Virus record (IMG/VR): IMGVR_UViG_3300047312_000028
Span: 62,001-126,000 of that record
Length of the DNA stretch: 64,000 nucleotides
Reading direction: 5' to 3' (one strand)
Source: a virus
Part shown: positions 34,862 to 43,984 of the stretch, one piece after another
How positions within the stretch are numbered: position 1 is the first letter of the stretch
How the letters are laid out: each line of letters starts with the position of its first letter
Notes under the pieces: model-generated
The model's input: the letters and a program-made list of their open reading frames with translations, nothing else
The model's database searches: none
What the model was told of the DNA's origin: nothing
Position numbers and translations under genes: made by a program

Positions 34862-36512
34862 TCCTAGGCTGAAGGCCGCAGGGGTTCAGGTACAATTCTC
34901 ACAAGATCAAGTAAACGAATGGGTGAGGTGTTCACAGGACCCCGTCTACTTCGTCACAACCTATTGTAAAATCGTCCACGTAGATCGTGGTATCATTGCA
35001 TTCGATCTCTTTGACTTCCAGAAAGAGATTATCGAAACCTATTTCTGTGAACGTAAAGTTATTGTTAAACTTCCTCGACAGATGGGTAAGACCACCACGA
35101 CTGCCGCGTTCTTCTTATGGTACATTCTCTTTAACGACAACAAGGTCTGTGCGATCCTCGCTAACAAGGCACCTATCTCTCAAGAAATCTTGGGTCGTAT
35201 TAAAATGATGTACGAACACTTGCCCCTCTGGCTTCAGCAGGGGGTAGTTGAGTGGAACAAACGTTCGATCACTGTTGAAAACGGATCACGTATTCTCGCT
35301 GCCGCAACCAGTTCAAGTGCGATTCGAGGATTCTCCTTGTCTCTGGTGTTCATGGACGAATTTGCGCACGTACCAAACAACATTGCAGAAGAATTCTTCA
35401 CCTCCATCTATCCAACGATTACCTCTGGTAAGGAAACAAAGATCCTTATTGCAAGTACACCAAACGGCTTGAACCACTACTACAAGTTCTGGACTGAAGC
35501 GGAAAGCAAGAGTAACGACTTCGTTCCCCTCTATTACAAGTGGGATAAGATGCCAGGACGCGATCAGGCCTGGGCAGATGAACAGTTACGCGCTTTGAAG
35601 GAAATGAAGTATCGCCAGGAAGTGTTGTGTGAATTCTTGGGATCAAGTGACACACTTATCTCAGGAAGCAAACTCTCAACGATGGCGATTAAGCAACCAA
35701 TCGTGTCAGAAGAGGGATGGCAAGTCTACGAACACCCACAAGAGGGCCACACCTATATCATTTGCGTCGATCCCGCCCGTGGTATCAATCGGGATGCTTC
35801 AGCATATTGGGTCATTGACGTGACACAGATTCCATATCGTGGAGTCGCCAAGTACCACAGTCATACAATTGCCCCGATGATCTTCCCAAATCTTATCTTT
35901 AACGCAGCCGTGAAATACAACCATGCGTTCGTGCTGGTTGAAATCAACGATAACGGACAACAGATCGTTGATATGCTGCACTATGATCTAGAATATGAAA
36001 ACATCTTCAAGCTTGAATCATCCCAAAAGGGAGGATCGAAGATTGCCGCAGGTTACAAGAAATCTATGCGCTTGGGTCTTCGTATGACCGAATCTGTCAA
36101 ACGTATCGGTTGTTTGAACCTCAAGACGTTGATTGAACAGGATAAGCTCTTAATTGAAGACTTTGACACCATTTCAGAGTTTTCGACGTTCACCCAGCAA
36201 CTCCAGACATTCAAAGCCGAAGAAGATCACTATGACGATTTGGTCATGTGTCTTGTCAGCTTTTCGTGGTTAGTGACTCAGAAGTACTTCCGAGAAGCCC
36301 AGGGGCGTAAGGTAGATATCCGAAAATCGCTCGAAACAGACCAGACGGCGCTGGTCGAGGACGATATCGTTCCGTTTGGGGTTATCGATACCGGTCTGGA
36401 AGATCCTATAAGTTTCGAGGACGGGGAGCTTTGGATACAAACTCGCAGCATGGATCCCGAGGAATTACAGCAGGCCATGAAGCGTTACGTTGAACGAGCA
36501 CATGGTATTTAG
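34779..36512 (+). CDS. gp17: Large terminase subunit, gp17-like (packaging ATPase-nuclease)
   Basis: This 577-residue protein is the DNA packaging motor and headful nuclease. The Walker A motif is PRQMGKT (residues 99-105), Walker B is LVFMDE (189-194) and the coupling segment ILIASTPNG follows. The RNase H-fold nuclease begins near residue 330 with its first acidic residue in CVDPARG, then VEIND, and ends with HYDDLVM. The order and spacing are those of T4 gp17. It starts within gp16 at ATG 34779, preceded by a purine-rich stretch; the overlap leaves no room for a better start. The C-terminal 60 residues are acidic and probably contact the portal. Confidence 0.96.
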   Translation: MQTPSRSKPKASQTFKVRPVSKKFYLTNPRLKAAGVQVQFSQDQVNEWVRCSQDPVYFVTTYCKIVHVDRGIIAFDLFDFQKEIIETYFCERKVIVKLPRQMGKTTTTAAFFLWYILFNDNKVCAILANKAPISQEILGRIKMMYEHLPLWLQQGVVEWNKRSITVENGSRILAAATSSSAIRGFSLSLVFMDEFAHVPNNIAEEFFTSIYPTITSGKETKILIASTPNGLNHYYKFWTEAESKSNDFVPLYYKWDKMPGRDQAWADEQLRALKEMKYRQEVLCEFLGSSDTLISGSKLSTMAIKQPIVSEEGWQVYEHPQEGHTYIICVDPARGINRDASAYWVIDVTQIPYRGVAKYHSHTIAPMIFPNLIFNAAVKYNHAFVLVEINDNGQQIVDMLHYDLEYENIFKLESSQKGGSKIAAGYKKSMRLGLRMTESVKRIGCLNLKTLIEQDKLLIEDFDTISEFSTFTQQLQTFKAEEDHYDDLVMCLVSFSWLVTQKYFREAQGRKVDIRKSLETDQTALVEDDIVPFGVIDTGLEDPISFEDGELWIQTRSMDPEELQQAMKRYVERAHGI

Positions 36513-36525
36513 GAATCACTAGAAG

Positions 36526-36533
36526 TATAAATA
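36526..36533 (+). promoter_or_regulatory. T4-type late promoter box (TATAAATA) for gp18
   Basis: A perfect TATAAATA lies 13 bases after the gp17 stop. The gp18 ATG is at 36607, giving the longest predicted late leader in the window (about 68 bases) with a strong AAGGAG ribosome binding site at its end. Confidence 0.9.
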
Positions 36534-36606
36534 GACTTACGAAACCAGATTTTCGACAAATTATGACTTCCACTGTAGCACACTAATCCTATGTAAGGAG
36601 ATAACC

Positions 36607-38508
36607 ATGGCATTCCAGCTTAGCCCGGGCGTAAATGTTTCTGAAATTGATGCCACAACCATCGTTCCTACCGTTTCGACAACGACAGGCGCGGCAGTTG
36701 GGCAATTCAATTGGGGTCCTGTTGAGACTCGCCAACTTATCGACACAGAAGTAAAGCTGGTCACCTGGTTCGGTAAGCCAGACTCCAACACATTCGTTGC
36801 ATTCTTCTCAGCGGCAAACTTCCTTGCCTATGGCAATCAGCTACGTGTCACCCGTGCAGCAAACTCTGCCACGAAGAACGCGGTGGCAAACAATGCTACA
36901 GGCGCAGCATTACAGATCAAGAACGAAACCCTCTATGAAGCCAACTACTACGCAGGAGAAGGCGACTTCGGTTCCTTCGCGGCTCGCTACCCAGGCGCTC
37001 TTGGTAACAACTTGAAAGTGTCTGTTTGCGGTAGCTCGAATGTATTTGCTAGCAACGCTTCATTACAAACTGGCGCAACAGCGAACACAGGTAATGCAGG
37101 AGACTTAGTAATCAACACAACCGGTAACTCTGCTCCAGTCGTTCGCACAGGTGATTATGTGAAGGTTGGTACCAACCCTTACGTCCAAGTCGCTTCTGCA
37201 AACGCGACCGCGATTGTCATTGCCAGTGCATTGACTGTAGCGATCACAGGTCCTACATCGATCCTTCGCAAGTGGGAGTATGCCGATCAGTTCGACAGTG
37301 CTCCAGGCACCTCTGACTACGCAGCCGGCCACAACGGGGTGAACGATGAATTACATGTTATCGTCCTCGACGAAGACGGCGGAATCAGCGGAACAGTCGG
37401 TCAGGTTCTTGAGAAGTACCCATTTGTGTCAAAAGCATCCGATGCGAAGAGCAATGATGGATCAAGCATCTACTACCCAACCGTACTCTTCAACAAGTCG
37501 CGCTATATCTACTGGGGCGATCATGATGCCAACGGTACAAACTGGGGCAACACAGTCACCGGAACGACCTTTACTGATGTAACACAAGCACAGCGATTGA
37601 GTTTGGCGGGTGGTACAGATCAGACAGTCACAGACGGAGACTTGCAGAATGCCTGGGCTCTATACATTAACGCAGAAGTTGTGGACGTATCACTCTTAGT
37701 CTTGGGTGAAGCCGATGCAACAGTGCAGACTTATGTTCTCAATAACGTGGCCGAAGTGCGTAAGGATTGCGTAGCGTTCTTGTCACCAGCAAGAGCCAAC
37801 GTGGTTAACAACATTGGATTTGAAGCGGATGCTGTTGTGACCTATCGCAACTCACTCCCATCATCCAGCTACGCTGAAATCGATTGTAACTGGAAGTACC
37901 AGTATGATAAGTACAATGACACCTATCGTTACTTGCCATTGAACGGAGATATCGCAGGACTCTGTGTTCGCACAGATACGACCCGTGATGCTTGGTTCTC
38001 GCCAGCAGGTTACGACAGAGGGCAGATCAAGAACGTTGTCAAGCTTGCTTGGAACCCAACACTTGCAGAGCGCGACACTCTCTACAAGAACGGTATCAAC
38101 CCTGTGGTCACATTCCCAGGCGATGGTACGGTCCTTTACGGAGACAAGACAATGCAGAGCAAGCCAAGCGCATTCGACAGAATCAACGTGCGCAGACTCT
38201 TTATCGTCTTGGAAAAGGCAATCGCCCGTGCTTCAAAGTTCAGCTTGTTTGAATTCAACGATGAATTCACCAGAGCACAGTTTGTGGCAATGGTTGAGCC
38301 ATTCCTTCGTGATGTGCAGGGCCGCAGAGGTATCTTTGACTACCGCGTGGTAGCAGACACAACCAACAACACACCTGATGTGATTGATGCCAACAGCTTC
38401 GTAGGAGACATTTACGTTAAGCCAGCACGTTCGATCAACTTCATTCAATTGAACTTTGTGGCAGTGAGAACGGGTGTGAGCTTCGATGAAATCGTAGGGA
38501 AGTTCTAA
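36607..38508 (+). CDS. gp18: Tail sheath protein, gp18-like
   Basis: This 633-residue protein starts MAFQLSPGVNVSEID, the standard opening of T4-type sheath proteins, followed by GQFNWGPVETRQLIDTE and VTWFGKPD. The C-terminal contractile core is conserved (GYDRGQIKNVVKLAWNPTLA, RDTLYKNGINPVVTFPGDG, INVRRLFIVLEKAIARASKF, FEFNDEFTRAQF, DTTNNTPDVIDANSFVGD, ARSINFIQLNFVAVRTGVSF). The middle contains an extra Thr/Asn-rich domain (about residues 145-210). The length is close to T4 gp18 (659). It has its own late promoter and ribosome binding site, as expected for an abundant virion protein. Confidence 0.97.
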   Translation: MAFQLSPGVNVSEIDATTIVPTVSTTTGAAVGQFNWGPVETRQLIDTEVKLVTWFGKPDSNTFVAFFSAANFLAYGNQLRVTRAANSATKNAVANNATGAALQIKNETLYEANYYAGEGDFGSFAARYPGALGNNLKVSVCGSSNVFASNASLQTGATANTGNAGDLVINTTGNSAPVVRTGDYVKVGTNPYVQVASANATAIVIASALTVAITGPTSILRKWEYADQFDSAPGTSDYAAGHNGVNDELHVIVLDEDGGISGTVGQVLEKYPFVSKASDAKSNDGSSIYYPTVLFNKSRYIYWGDHDANGTNWGNTVTGTTFTDVTQAQRLSLAGGTDQTVTDGDLQNAWALYINAEVVDVSLLVLGEADATVQTYVLNNVAEVRKDCVAFLSPARANVVNNIGFEADAVVTYRNSLPSSSYAEIDCNWKYQYDKYNDTYRYLPLNGDIAGLCVRTDTTRDAWFSPAGYDRGQIKNVVKLAWNPTLAERDTLYKNGINPVVTFPGDGTVLYGDKTMQSKPSAFDRINVRRLFIVLEKAIARASKFSLFEFNDEFTRAQFVAMVEPFLRDVQGRRGIFDYRVVADTTNNTPDVIDANSFVGDIYVKPARSINFIQLNFVAVRTGVSFDEIVGKF

Positions 38509-38516
38509 ACCGTCGT

Positions 38517-38524
38517 CATAAATA
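38517..38524 (+). promoter_or_regulatory. T4-type late promoter box (CATAAATA) for gp19
   Basis: CATAAATA lies 8 bases after the gp18 stop and 27 bases before the gp19 ATG, with GAGGAG between. With the terminator at 39114 it defines a one-gene unit for the tail tube protein. Confidence 0.85.
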
Positions 38525-38551
38525 ACGATATCAAGAACAGAGGAGACGCAC

Positions 38552-39106
38552 ATGCCATTCAATTCGTATGAATTTAGAGCACAGATGCAAGGAGACGGCG
38601 CTAGACCAAATCTCTTTGAAGTTCAATTAGTGTTCCCTACGTTTATCAATCCAGGTAACGCAAATCGCAAATTGACCTTCATGGCGAAGACCGCTTCATT
38701 GCCAGGTTCGACTATCGGTCACGTACCGGTATTCTACTTTGGTCGTGAAACGAAGCTTGCAGGCAACCGTACATTCCCAGAATGGACGTTGTCCATCTTG
38801 AACGATGAAGACTTTGCAATAAAGAACGCATTCGAGAAGTGGATGAACGGTATGAATCGTCATGTCAGCAACGTGCGCGATCTTTGGGCTGGTAACTCAC
38901 TTGGATACTCAACACAAGCAACAGTCAAGCAATTCTCCAAGACCGGTGGTGTGTTGAAGACGTATACCTTCGAGGGTATGTTCCCAGTTGACCTCAGTCA
39001 AATCGACCTTGATTGGGGATCGAACGACACGATTGAAGAATTCAGCGTGACACTCGCCTATCAGTACTACACCGCTGTAGCCAAAGATAACACCGTTATC
39101 GCATAA
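38552..39106 (+). CDS. gp19: Tail tube protein, gp19-like
   Basis: This 184-residue protein matches T4-type gp19, which stacks in hexamers as the inner tube. Diagnostic segments are NLFEVQLVFP, FMAKTASLPGSTIGHVPVFY, FGRETKLAGNRTFPEWTLSI, NDEDFAIKNAFEKWMNGMN and the C-terminal TYTFEGMFPVDLSQIDLDWG then FSVTLAYQYY. Length and order are as in T4. It is flanked by its own late promoter and a strong hairpin terminator. Confidence 0.96.
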   Translation: MPFNSYEFRAQMQGDGARPNLFEVQLVFPTFINPGNANRKLTFMAKTASLPGSTIGHVPVFYFGRETKLAGNRTFPEWTLSILNDEDFAIKNAFEKWMNGMNRHVSNVRDLWAGNSLGYSTQATVKQFSKTGGVLKTYTFEGMFPVDLSQIDLDWGSNDTIEEFSVTLAYQYYTAVAKDNTVIA

Positions 39107-39113
39107 ATGGAAT

Positions 39114-39139
39114 GGGGGTACCTTCGGGGCCCCCGTTTT
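39114..39139 (+). terminator. Rho-independent terminator after gp19
   Basis: GGGGG (39114-39118) pairs with CCCCC (39130-39134). The stem continues with a T-G pair, a bulged A and two C-G pairs closing a cUUCGg tetraloop (39123-39126), followed by GTTTT. This extra-stable tetraloop hairpin ends the gp18-gp19 transcripts. Confidence 0.88.
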
Positions 39140-39183
39140 CGTGAATTCATAATGCTCAACCCAAAAAAGAAGGTGGGAATATA

Positions 39184-40893
39184 ATGGCCTGGAATCTTTT
39201 TGGCTATCATCTCGGTAAGACTCCTGATGTTACAAAAGTTGAAAAACCTTCAGTACAGAACCTCGTCATTCCGCAAGCGCAGATTGATGACGGTGCAATC
39301 ACTATTACACAAGGCGCCTACTACGGCACCTATGTGGACCTCGAAGGTTCGGTTCGTAACGAACTCGAACTAATCACCCGCTACCGTGAAATGGCCCTTC
39401 ACCCAGAGTGTTCAGAAGCGATTGAAGAAATCGTAACTGAATCTGTCACGCAAGACGATGATGGTGAAGTGGTTGAAATCAACCTCGACAAACTACAAGT
39501 ACAAGCCACGATCAAGAAAAGCATCCAAGCTGGGTTCGATAAGATCAAGAACATGCTCAGTTTTCAAGACTTAGGTGAAGACTTGTTTAAGCGTTGGTAT
39601 GTCGATGGTCGTTTGTATTTTCAAGTAGTCGTGGATAAAGAAGATCCAAAGAAGGGTGTTCAAGAACTTCGCTACATCGATCCGCGCAAGATCCGCAAAG
39701 TACGAGAAATCATGAAAGAGCGCGACCCTAAGAGCGGGATTGAAGTTATCAAAGCAGTTAGTGAATACTACGTATATAATGACAGAGGATTAACAGCGCA
39801 ATCATACACAGCAAGCGTGAACCAGGGCACCAGAATCTCACCAGACAGTATCGTTTTCGTGCCGTCTGGCCTGCTTGACGCCAAATCTACGATGGTTATT
39901 GGTTGGTTGCATAAAGCGATCAAGCCTTTGAACCAGCTTCGCATGATCGAAGACGCTATCGTTATCTACCGACTCTCCCGTGCGCCAGAACGTCGCATAT
40001 TCTACATCGACGTGGGCACCCTCCCAAAGATGAAAGCTGAACAGTACTTGAAAGACGTAATGTCCAAGTACCGTAATAAGCTGGTCTATGATGCAAACAC
40101 TGGTGAACTCAGAGACGAACGCAAGCACTTATCAATGCTTGAAGACTTCTGGCTCCCACGGCGCGAAGGTAGCAAGGGAACAGAAATCACAACATTACCT
40201 GGTGGTGAAAACCTAGGCAAGATGGAAGACGTGGAGTACTTCCAGAAGAAGCTCTATAAGTCATTGAACGTGCCAATCGGTCGTCTTGATACACAGTCTG
40301 CCGGTGGTGGTCTTGTCGGTCTTGGCCGAGTCGCTGAAATCACCCGCGATGAAGTCAAGTTCAATAAGTTCATTCACAGACTCCGTAATAAATTTGCTCG
40401 CCTATTCGACGAAGCTCTCAAGCAACATATGGTTCTTACAGGCGTATGTTCACTTGAAGAGTGGGAAACGTTCCGTGAGAATATCGCTTACGACTTCAAG
40501 AGTGATAACAACTTTGCCGAACTGAGGGATGCTGAACTCGAACGTGAACGCTTAACGTTACTTCCAATGATTCTTCCTTATGTTGGGATCTATTACTCGA
40601 ACACCTGGGTCAAGCGTCATATCTTGCACCAGTCTGATGATCTCATTAAAGAGATGGCAGATGAAATCGACGAAGAAACAGAGCGTGGAGAACTTCCATT
40701 ACCTCCTCCACCAGGATCTGAAGTGCCAGGACAACCGGGTCAGCCAGGTGCACCAGGCGGCGGCGGAGCAGGCATGCCTCCAGCCGCTCCAGTCAACAAT
40801 GTAGCTGATGCGCAAGAGCAACCAAATGAGTCATTGACGCCTGGATTAGACAAATCGGTTGAGAAGAATCTGTTCCCAAAGAGCGGTCGCTAA
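39184..40893 (+). CDS. gp20: Portal protein, gp20-like
   Basis: This 569-residue protein matches T4-type gp20, the dodecameric portal vertex. Conserved segments include ELITRYREMALHPECSEAIE, SIQAGFDKIKNMLSFQDLGE, FKRWYVDGRLYFQV, YIDPRKIRKVREI, IKPLNQLRMIEDAIVIYRLS, APERRIFYIDVGTLPKMKAE, DFWLPRREGSKGTEITTLPG and GRLDTQSAGG. The C-terminal 70 residues are Pro/Gly-rich, with many PPP and PGQPG stretches, and probably disordered. The ribosome binding site is AAGGTGGG. Notably, no NATAAATA box is visible between the upstream terminator and this start. Confidence 0.97.
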   Translation: MAWNLFGYHLGKTPDVTKVEKPSVQNLVIPQAQIDDGAITITQGAYYGTYVDLEGSVRNELELITRYREMALHPECSEAIEEIVTESVTQDDDGEVVEINLDKLQVQATIKKSIQAGFDKIKNMLSFQDLGEDLFKRWYVDGRLYFQVVVDKEDPKKGVQELRYIDPRKIRKVREIMKERDPKSGIEVIKAVSEYYVYNDRGLTAQSYTASVNQGTRISPDSIVFVPSGLLDAKSTMVIGWLHKAIKPLNQLRMIEDAIVIYRLSRAPERRIFYIDVGTLPKMKAEQYLKDVMSKYRNKLVYDANTGELRDERKHLSMLEDFWLPRREGSKGTEITTLPGGENLGKMEDVEYFQKKLYKSLNVPIGRLDTQSAGGGLVGLGRVAEITRDEVKFNKFIHRLRNKFARLFDEALKQHMVLTGVCSLEEWETFRENIAYDFKSDNNFAELRDAELERERLTLLPMILPYVGIYYSNTWVKRHILHQSDDLIKEMADEIDEETERGELPLPPPPGSEVPGQPGQPGAPGGGGAGMPPAAPVNNVADAQEQPNESLTPGLDKSVEKNLFPKSGR

Positions 40894-40896
40894 ACG

Positions 40897-40904
40897 CATA
40901 AATA
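40897..40904 (+). promoter_or_regulatory. T4-type late promoter box (CATAAATA) for the prohead core operon
   Basis: CATAAATA lies 4 bases after the gp20 stop and 35 bases before the ATG at 40939, with GGAGAAAAG as ribosome binding site. It is the only box upstream of the core genes and gp21. Confidence 0.84.
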
Positions 40905-40938
40905 GTACCGAACAGTTGTCTTTATACGGAGAAAAGCT

Positions 40939-41646
40939 ATGCAAATTACCGAAGTGCATATCAGCACAAGACATTTTGAATTTGCGCATGGTAAAAAGCC
41001 CAGAGGCACAGGATCATGGGCCTTCGGTACACACCCTAATCAACCTGTAGATAAGTTATTCTGGCACAATGGTCCTTATGGTGAGGCCGCAAAGGCTGCC
41101 AAAGAACACGCCAAGAAGAACGGTCATGGAGAAATGCACGTCATGTCTGAATCAAAAGAAGACGATATCAGAGATAGATCCTTAAAAGTCAAACGAGAGT
41201 TGGATGCCGCAGCGCGTTCAAAAGTTGCAAAGAAAACCTTAGACGCGGCCGCAGCCGCAAAGAAGGCAAAAATGATGAAGGAAGATTTTGCTCCAATCGG
41301 TGATGTGATTACATTGGTGGCCAACGATCAGCGTTCTGAAGCGACCTCAATTGTCAATGACCTTTTGAGTGCCCGAGTACTCGACGCACTCCAGGGGCAT
41401 AAGCAAGACATTGCCAAGTCGTTGTTTGCACCAGGCACAGAAGCCTTGCAAGAAGAGACTGAACAACTTGACGAAAAGAATTGGATTGCAGGCGCCGTAA
41501 AGAACAAGGGTGGATTGCATCGTGCGTTAGGTGTCAAGGAAGGCGATAAGATTCCTGAAAGCAAGATCGACGCCGCAGCACACAAAAAGGGTAAGGTTGG
41601 TAAAGAAGCTCGCTTGGCAAAGACGCTCAAGGGATTCCACAAGTAA
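40939..41646 (+). CDS. Probable prohead core / internal head protein 1
   Basis: This 235-residue protein lies in the T4 gene 67 position. An N-terminal part (TRHFEFAHGKKPRGTGSWAF, then AAKAAKEHAKKNG) is followed by an Ala/Lys-rich helix. Near residue 175 comes QEETEQLDE, which fits the L/I-x-E recognition of T4-type prohead protease, and then a basic tail (KNWIAGAVKNKGGLHRALGV, KEGDKIPESKIDAAAHKKGK). That tail motif is widespread in phage head-associated proteins. I infer a core protein cleaved by gp21 to release a DNA-associated basic peptide. The cleavage is a prediction. Confidence 0.65.
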   Translation: MQITEVHISTRHFEFAHGKKPRGTGSWAFGTHPNQPVDKLFWHNGPYGEAAKAAKEHAKKNGHGEMHVMSESKEDDIRDRSLKVKRELDAAARSKVAKKTLDAAAAAKKAKMMKEDFAPIGDVITLVANDQRSEATSIVNDLLSARVLDALQGHKQDIAKSLFAPGTEALQEETEQLDEKNWIAGAVKNKGGLHRALGVKEGDKIPESKIDAAAHKKGKVGKEARLAKTLKGFHK

Positions 41647-41650
41647 TTCA

Positions 41651-42505
41651 ATGAAAGAATTTACAGACCTACGCAAGCAATTGTATGAAGGGGTGGAGGA
41701 CTTGGCGGAGCATATTGCAATCGCCACTAGTTCTATGCCTCCCAACATTCTGATTCTTCGTAGGAAGACTGTACGACAGTTCCCAAATCATACGATGGTT
41801 GCCTTGTATTACAATGATAAGCTCGACCAATATTTCAGCATTCCTTATGGCGGTGATGCTAGCGCAGTGGTCACTCCAGTCTCATTGAGAGAAGAAGAAC
41901 AGCTTCAAGAAGTTTCTGATAAGGTGGCTACCTCAGCATTCTATGCCCGTCTTGGTCGTTCTAAGTATGCGTCCAAGAAAGGTGACCGCGTTACGGCCGA
42001 TAAGCACATGACAAAAGCTATGCAGACGCATGAGCGCATTAAGAAAAAGCATTTGGAAGAAGACATAGAAGAACTCGACGAAGCCGGCTATCGTACAAAT
42101 CCAAAACGTGCCGCATGGATGTCCGAATTTGAAACTCATGTAGTCAAGCAGGCGCCTGAACACACTGGGAAGATCGATTGGGATTCCGCGCACCATATGC
42201 ACTTTTCTGGCAAGGGCGCAAAAGAATCAGCAGACCAGTATGTAAAGAGCCGACACCAGTTACCTGAATCAGTCGAACACAACGCGATTGATACACTACG
42301 ATCAATCAGAGACTTTCACGCGATTAAGCATATCAAACATGACGATGGAACAAAGACGCATGTAGACCCAACGACTGCCCATGCACTCTTAACGGTTCAT
42401 GATGCGTTGAAGCCAGAGCACCAAACAAAGTTTGCAGAGCATTTGAAAGCCTCAAAGCCAAAGTTTAACAAGATGCTTGATTTTACATGGAAGTCGGTGC
42501 ACTAA
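41651..42505 (+). CDS. Probable prohead core / internal head protein 2
   Basis: This 284-residue protein is taken to start at ATG 41651, just after the preceding stop; the longer in-frame extension would lie inside the upstream gene. The N-terminal 90 residues (TDLRKQLYEGVEDLAEHIAI, PNILILRRKTVRQFPNHTMV, ALYYNDKLDQYFSIPYGG) are a compact domain. A charged helix ends in EEDIEELDEAGYRTNPKRAA, again with an L-D-E site. The rest is His- and Lys-rich. No named family; core or internal protein status is inferred from its position between gp20 and the gp68-like gene. The stop overlaps the next start. Confidence 0.62.
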   Translation: MKEFTDLRKQLYEGVEDLAEHIAIATSSMPPNILILRRKTVRQFPNHTMVALYYNDKLDQYFSIPYGGDASAVVTPVSLREEEQLQEVSDKVATSAFYARLGRSKYASKKGDRVTADKHMTKAMQTHERIKKKHLEEDIEELDEAGYRTNPKRAAWMSEFETHVVKQAPEHTGKIDWDSAHHMHFSGKGAKESADQYVKSRHQLPESVEHNAIDTLRSIRDFHAIKHIKHDDGTKTHVDPTTAHALLTVHDALKPEHQTKFAEHLKASKPKFNKMLDFTWKSVH

Positions 42506-42909
42506 TGCACCCGATTACAGCAATCGTGACCGGGGAAGGCGCGATAGCTAAAAAGATTATTTCTGAAGCGTTAAATAGTATTGTGTTAGAGAAGATTGCC
42601 ATACTACGAAAGATCATGTCGAATCGAGTACATGGAACGCTTGCAGAAGCAAACAGAATGCGCCAGGGTCGTACAGTTTTAATTCGTCGCCGCATTCGTA
42701 AAGGGAAGTTACAGCGTAACATTCGACGATCCGCCGTCAAGGGATTCACATTGCGCCACGGTAAGATTACTCGTATCCCAGTGGCCAGACGTGTGCATAT
42801 GAGAATCGTGCAGAGGAGAGCCGCACGTAAACGTAAGGCACATATGCAGCAGACACTCCGTAAGAGAAAATTGAGTCTTAGAAAACGCAAAGCATATGGA
42901 ATCAAGTAA
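42505..42909 (+). CDS. Very basic prohead core protein, gp68-like
   Basis: This 134-residue protein starts in the preceding stop (TAATG); an upstream in-frame ATG at 42487 is rejected for lack of a ribosome binding site. After an N-terminal helix it is extremely Arg/Lys-rich (IRRRIRKGKLQRNIRRSAVK, GFTLRHGKITRIPVARRVHM, then RRAARKRKAHMQ and a terminal KRKLSLRKRKAYG). This composition and the GFTLRHGKxxRIP segment resemble the gp68-type core proteins of T4 relatives, placed between gp20 and gp21. It probably binds DNA or scaffold in the prohead interior. Assignment is moderate because basic proteins look alike. Confidence 0.62.
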   Translation: MHPITAIVTGEGAIAKKIISEALNSIVLEKIAILRKIMSNRVHGTLAEANRMRQGRTVLIRRRIRKGKLQRNIRRSAVKGFTLRHGKITRIPVARRVHMRIVQRRAARKRKAHMQQTLRKRKLSLRKRKAYGIK

Positions 42910-42917
42910 GGAGCACC

Positions 42918-43298
42918 ATGTCATACGAACTTCTCAATAAACTTCGTGGGCCATCGACAATCAAGTTAGTTGATAGCACAACCGTATCAATTAACTTGTC
43001 ACAATTGTCCGTCACTGTCTCAGGCAACACTCAGGTCGAAAACGTGTACTCTGCGGCAATCACCTCTATGAAATGGTCGTTGCACCCAACAACAGGATCG
43101 TTGCAAATTTCACGACAGAATGCAGGCAGCGCAGCAAACGTGGTGGCGAACGTATTTCAGACAGGATCTTGGAAACACGATGAAGTCAACATTGCAAACT
43201 CTGCAACCGGTAATATTATTTTCACGATGGTAGGTCCTGGTAGTGCGTTCATCACTCTTTCAAAGGTCGCCGATTACAACGTAAGTACACAATTCTAA
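42918..43298 (+). CDS. Small beta-rich virion-region protein
   Basis: This 126-residue protein starts MSYELLNKLRGPSTIKLVDS and is beta-rich and low in charge (TVSINLSQLSVTVSGNTQVE, AITSMKWSLHPTTGSLQISR, GNIIFTMVGPGSAFITLSKV). It has a good ribosome binding site (AAGGAG) and sits 7 bases before gp21. I do not recognise the family. The position inside the head operon and the beta-sandwich-like pattern suggest a head decoration or structural protein. Confidence 0.68.
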   Translation: MSYELLNKLRGPSTIKLVDSTTVSINLSQLSVTVSGNTQVENVYSAAITSMKWSLHPTTGSLQISRQNAGSAANVVANVFQTGSWKHDEVNIANSATGNIIFTMVGPGSAFITLSKVADYNVSTQF

Positions 43299-43305
43299 GG
43301 ACACC

Positions 43306-43959
43306 ATGAAACTAATAAGAGAAAGCGTCGAACAAGTCAAGGTGCTCACAGAATCCGATAAGATTTCGGGTAAGAAGCATTACTACATTGAAGGTATCTT
43401 CATGCAGTCTGACCGCCCGAATAAGAATCGCCGTCAATACCAGTTTGAATCACTCAATAAAGAAGCAGACCGGTATCGTTCTGTGTATATCGATAAGAGC
43501 CGCGCATTTGGCGAACTTGGTCATCCTGACTCTCCAACGATTAACTTGGAACGAGTTAGTCATATGATTAAGGAACTTCGTCCAGATGGCAAAGATTTCT
43601 ACGGCAAAGCGAAGATTCTAGAAACTCCATACGGCAAAATCGTGCAAAGTCTTCTTGATGAAGGTGCGATGATTGCAGTCAGCACCCGCGGATTGGGTTC
43701 ATTGGTCAAGGGTTCAGACGGTATTGATATCGTACAAGACGATTATCAGTTGGCTACAGCGGCCGACATTGTAGCAGACCCTTCTGCCCCTGATGCTTTT
43801 GTGCATGGCATCATGGAAGGCAAGGAGTGGATGTGCGTTGAGGGTAGATATGTGGAATGCGACATTGAACGCGCAAAAAAGGTCATCGAAGCGGCCCCAG
43901 GTCGTCGATTACAAGAAGTTGCCGTTCGCCTATTCTCAGAGTTTATGAGAAAACTGTAA
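43306..43959 (+). CDS. gp21: Prohead maturation protease, gp21-like
   Basis: This 217-residue serine protease cleaves scaffold, core and capsid proteins during head maturation. The sequence opens with YYIEGIFMQSDRPNKNRRQY. It has the catalytic His73 in RAFGELGHPDSPTIN and the catalytic Ser126 in AVSTRGLGSL; Asp154 or Asp158 in AADIVADPSAPDAF is a candidate third residue. Family length and motif order match T4 gp21. Its likely recognition rule (L/I-x-E) fits sites in gp23 and in the two core proteins of this operon. A hairpin terminator follows. Confidence 0.95.
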   Translation: MKLIRESVEQVKVLTESDKISGKKHYYIEGIFMQSDRPNKNRRQYQFESLNKEADRYRSVYIDKSRAFGELGHPDSPTINLERVSHMIKELRPDGKDFYGKAKILETPYGKIVQSLLDEGAMIAVSTRGLGSLVKGSDGIDIVQDDYQLATAADIVADPSAPDAFVHGIMEGKEWMCVEGRYVECDIERAKKVIEAAPGRRLQEVAVRLFSEFMRKL

Positions 43960-43984
43960 TACGGTACTCAAAATACCGTGTTTT
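43960..43984 (+). terminator. Short hairpin terminator after gp21, abutting the gp22 promoter
   Basis: ACGGTA (43961-43966) and TACCGT (43974-43979) form a 6-bp stem with a 7-base loop, followed by GTTTT. The T-run leads directly into the TATAAATA box at 43984. The stem is short and AT-containing, so it may be leaky. Confidence 0.6.

Noticed and set aside
42483-42905. Minus-strand frame opposite the basic gp68-like gene
   Set aside because: It mirrors Arg/Lys codons of the + strand gene, giving a Leu/Arg/Cys-rich product without similarity to anything known.
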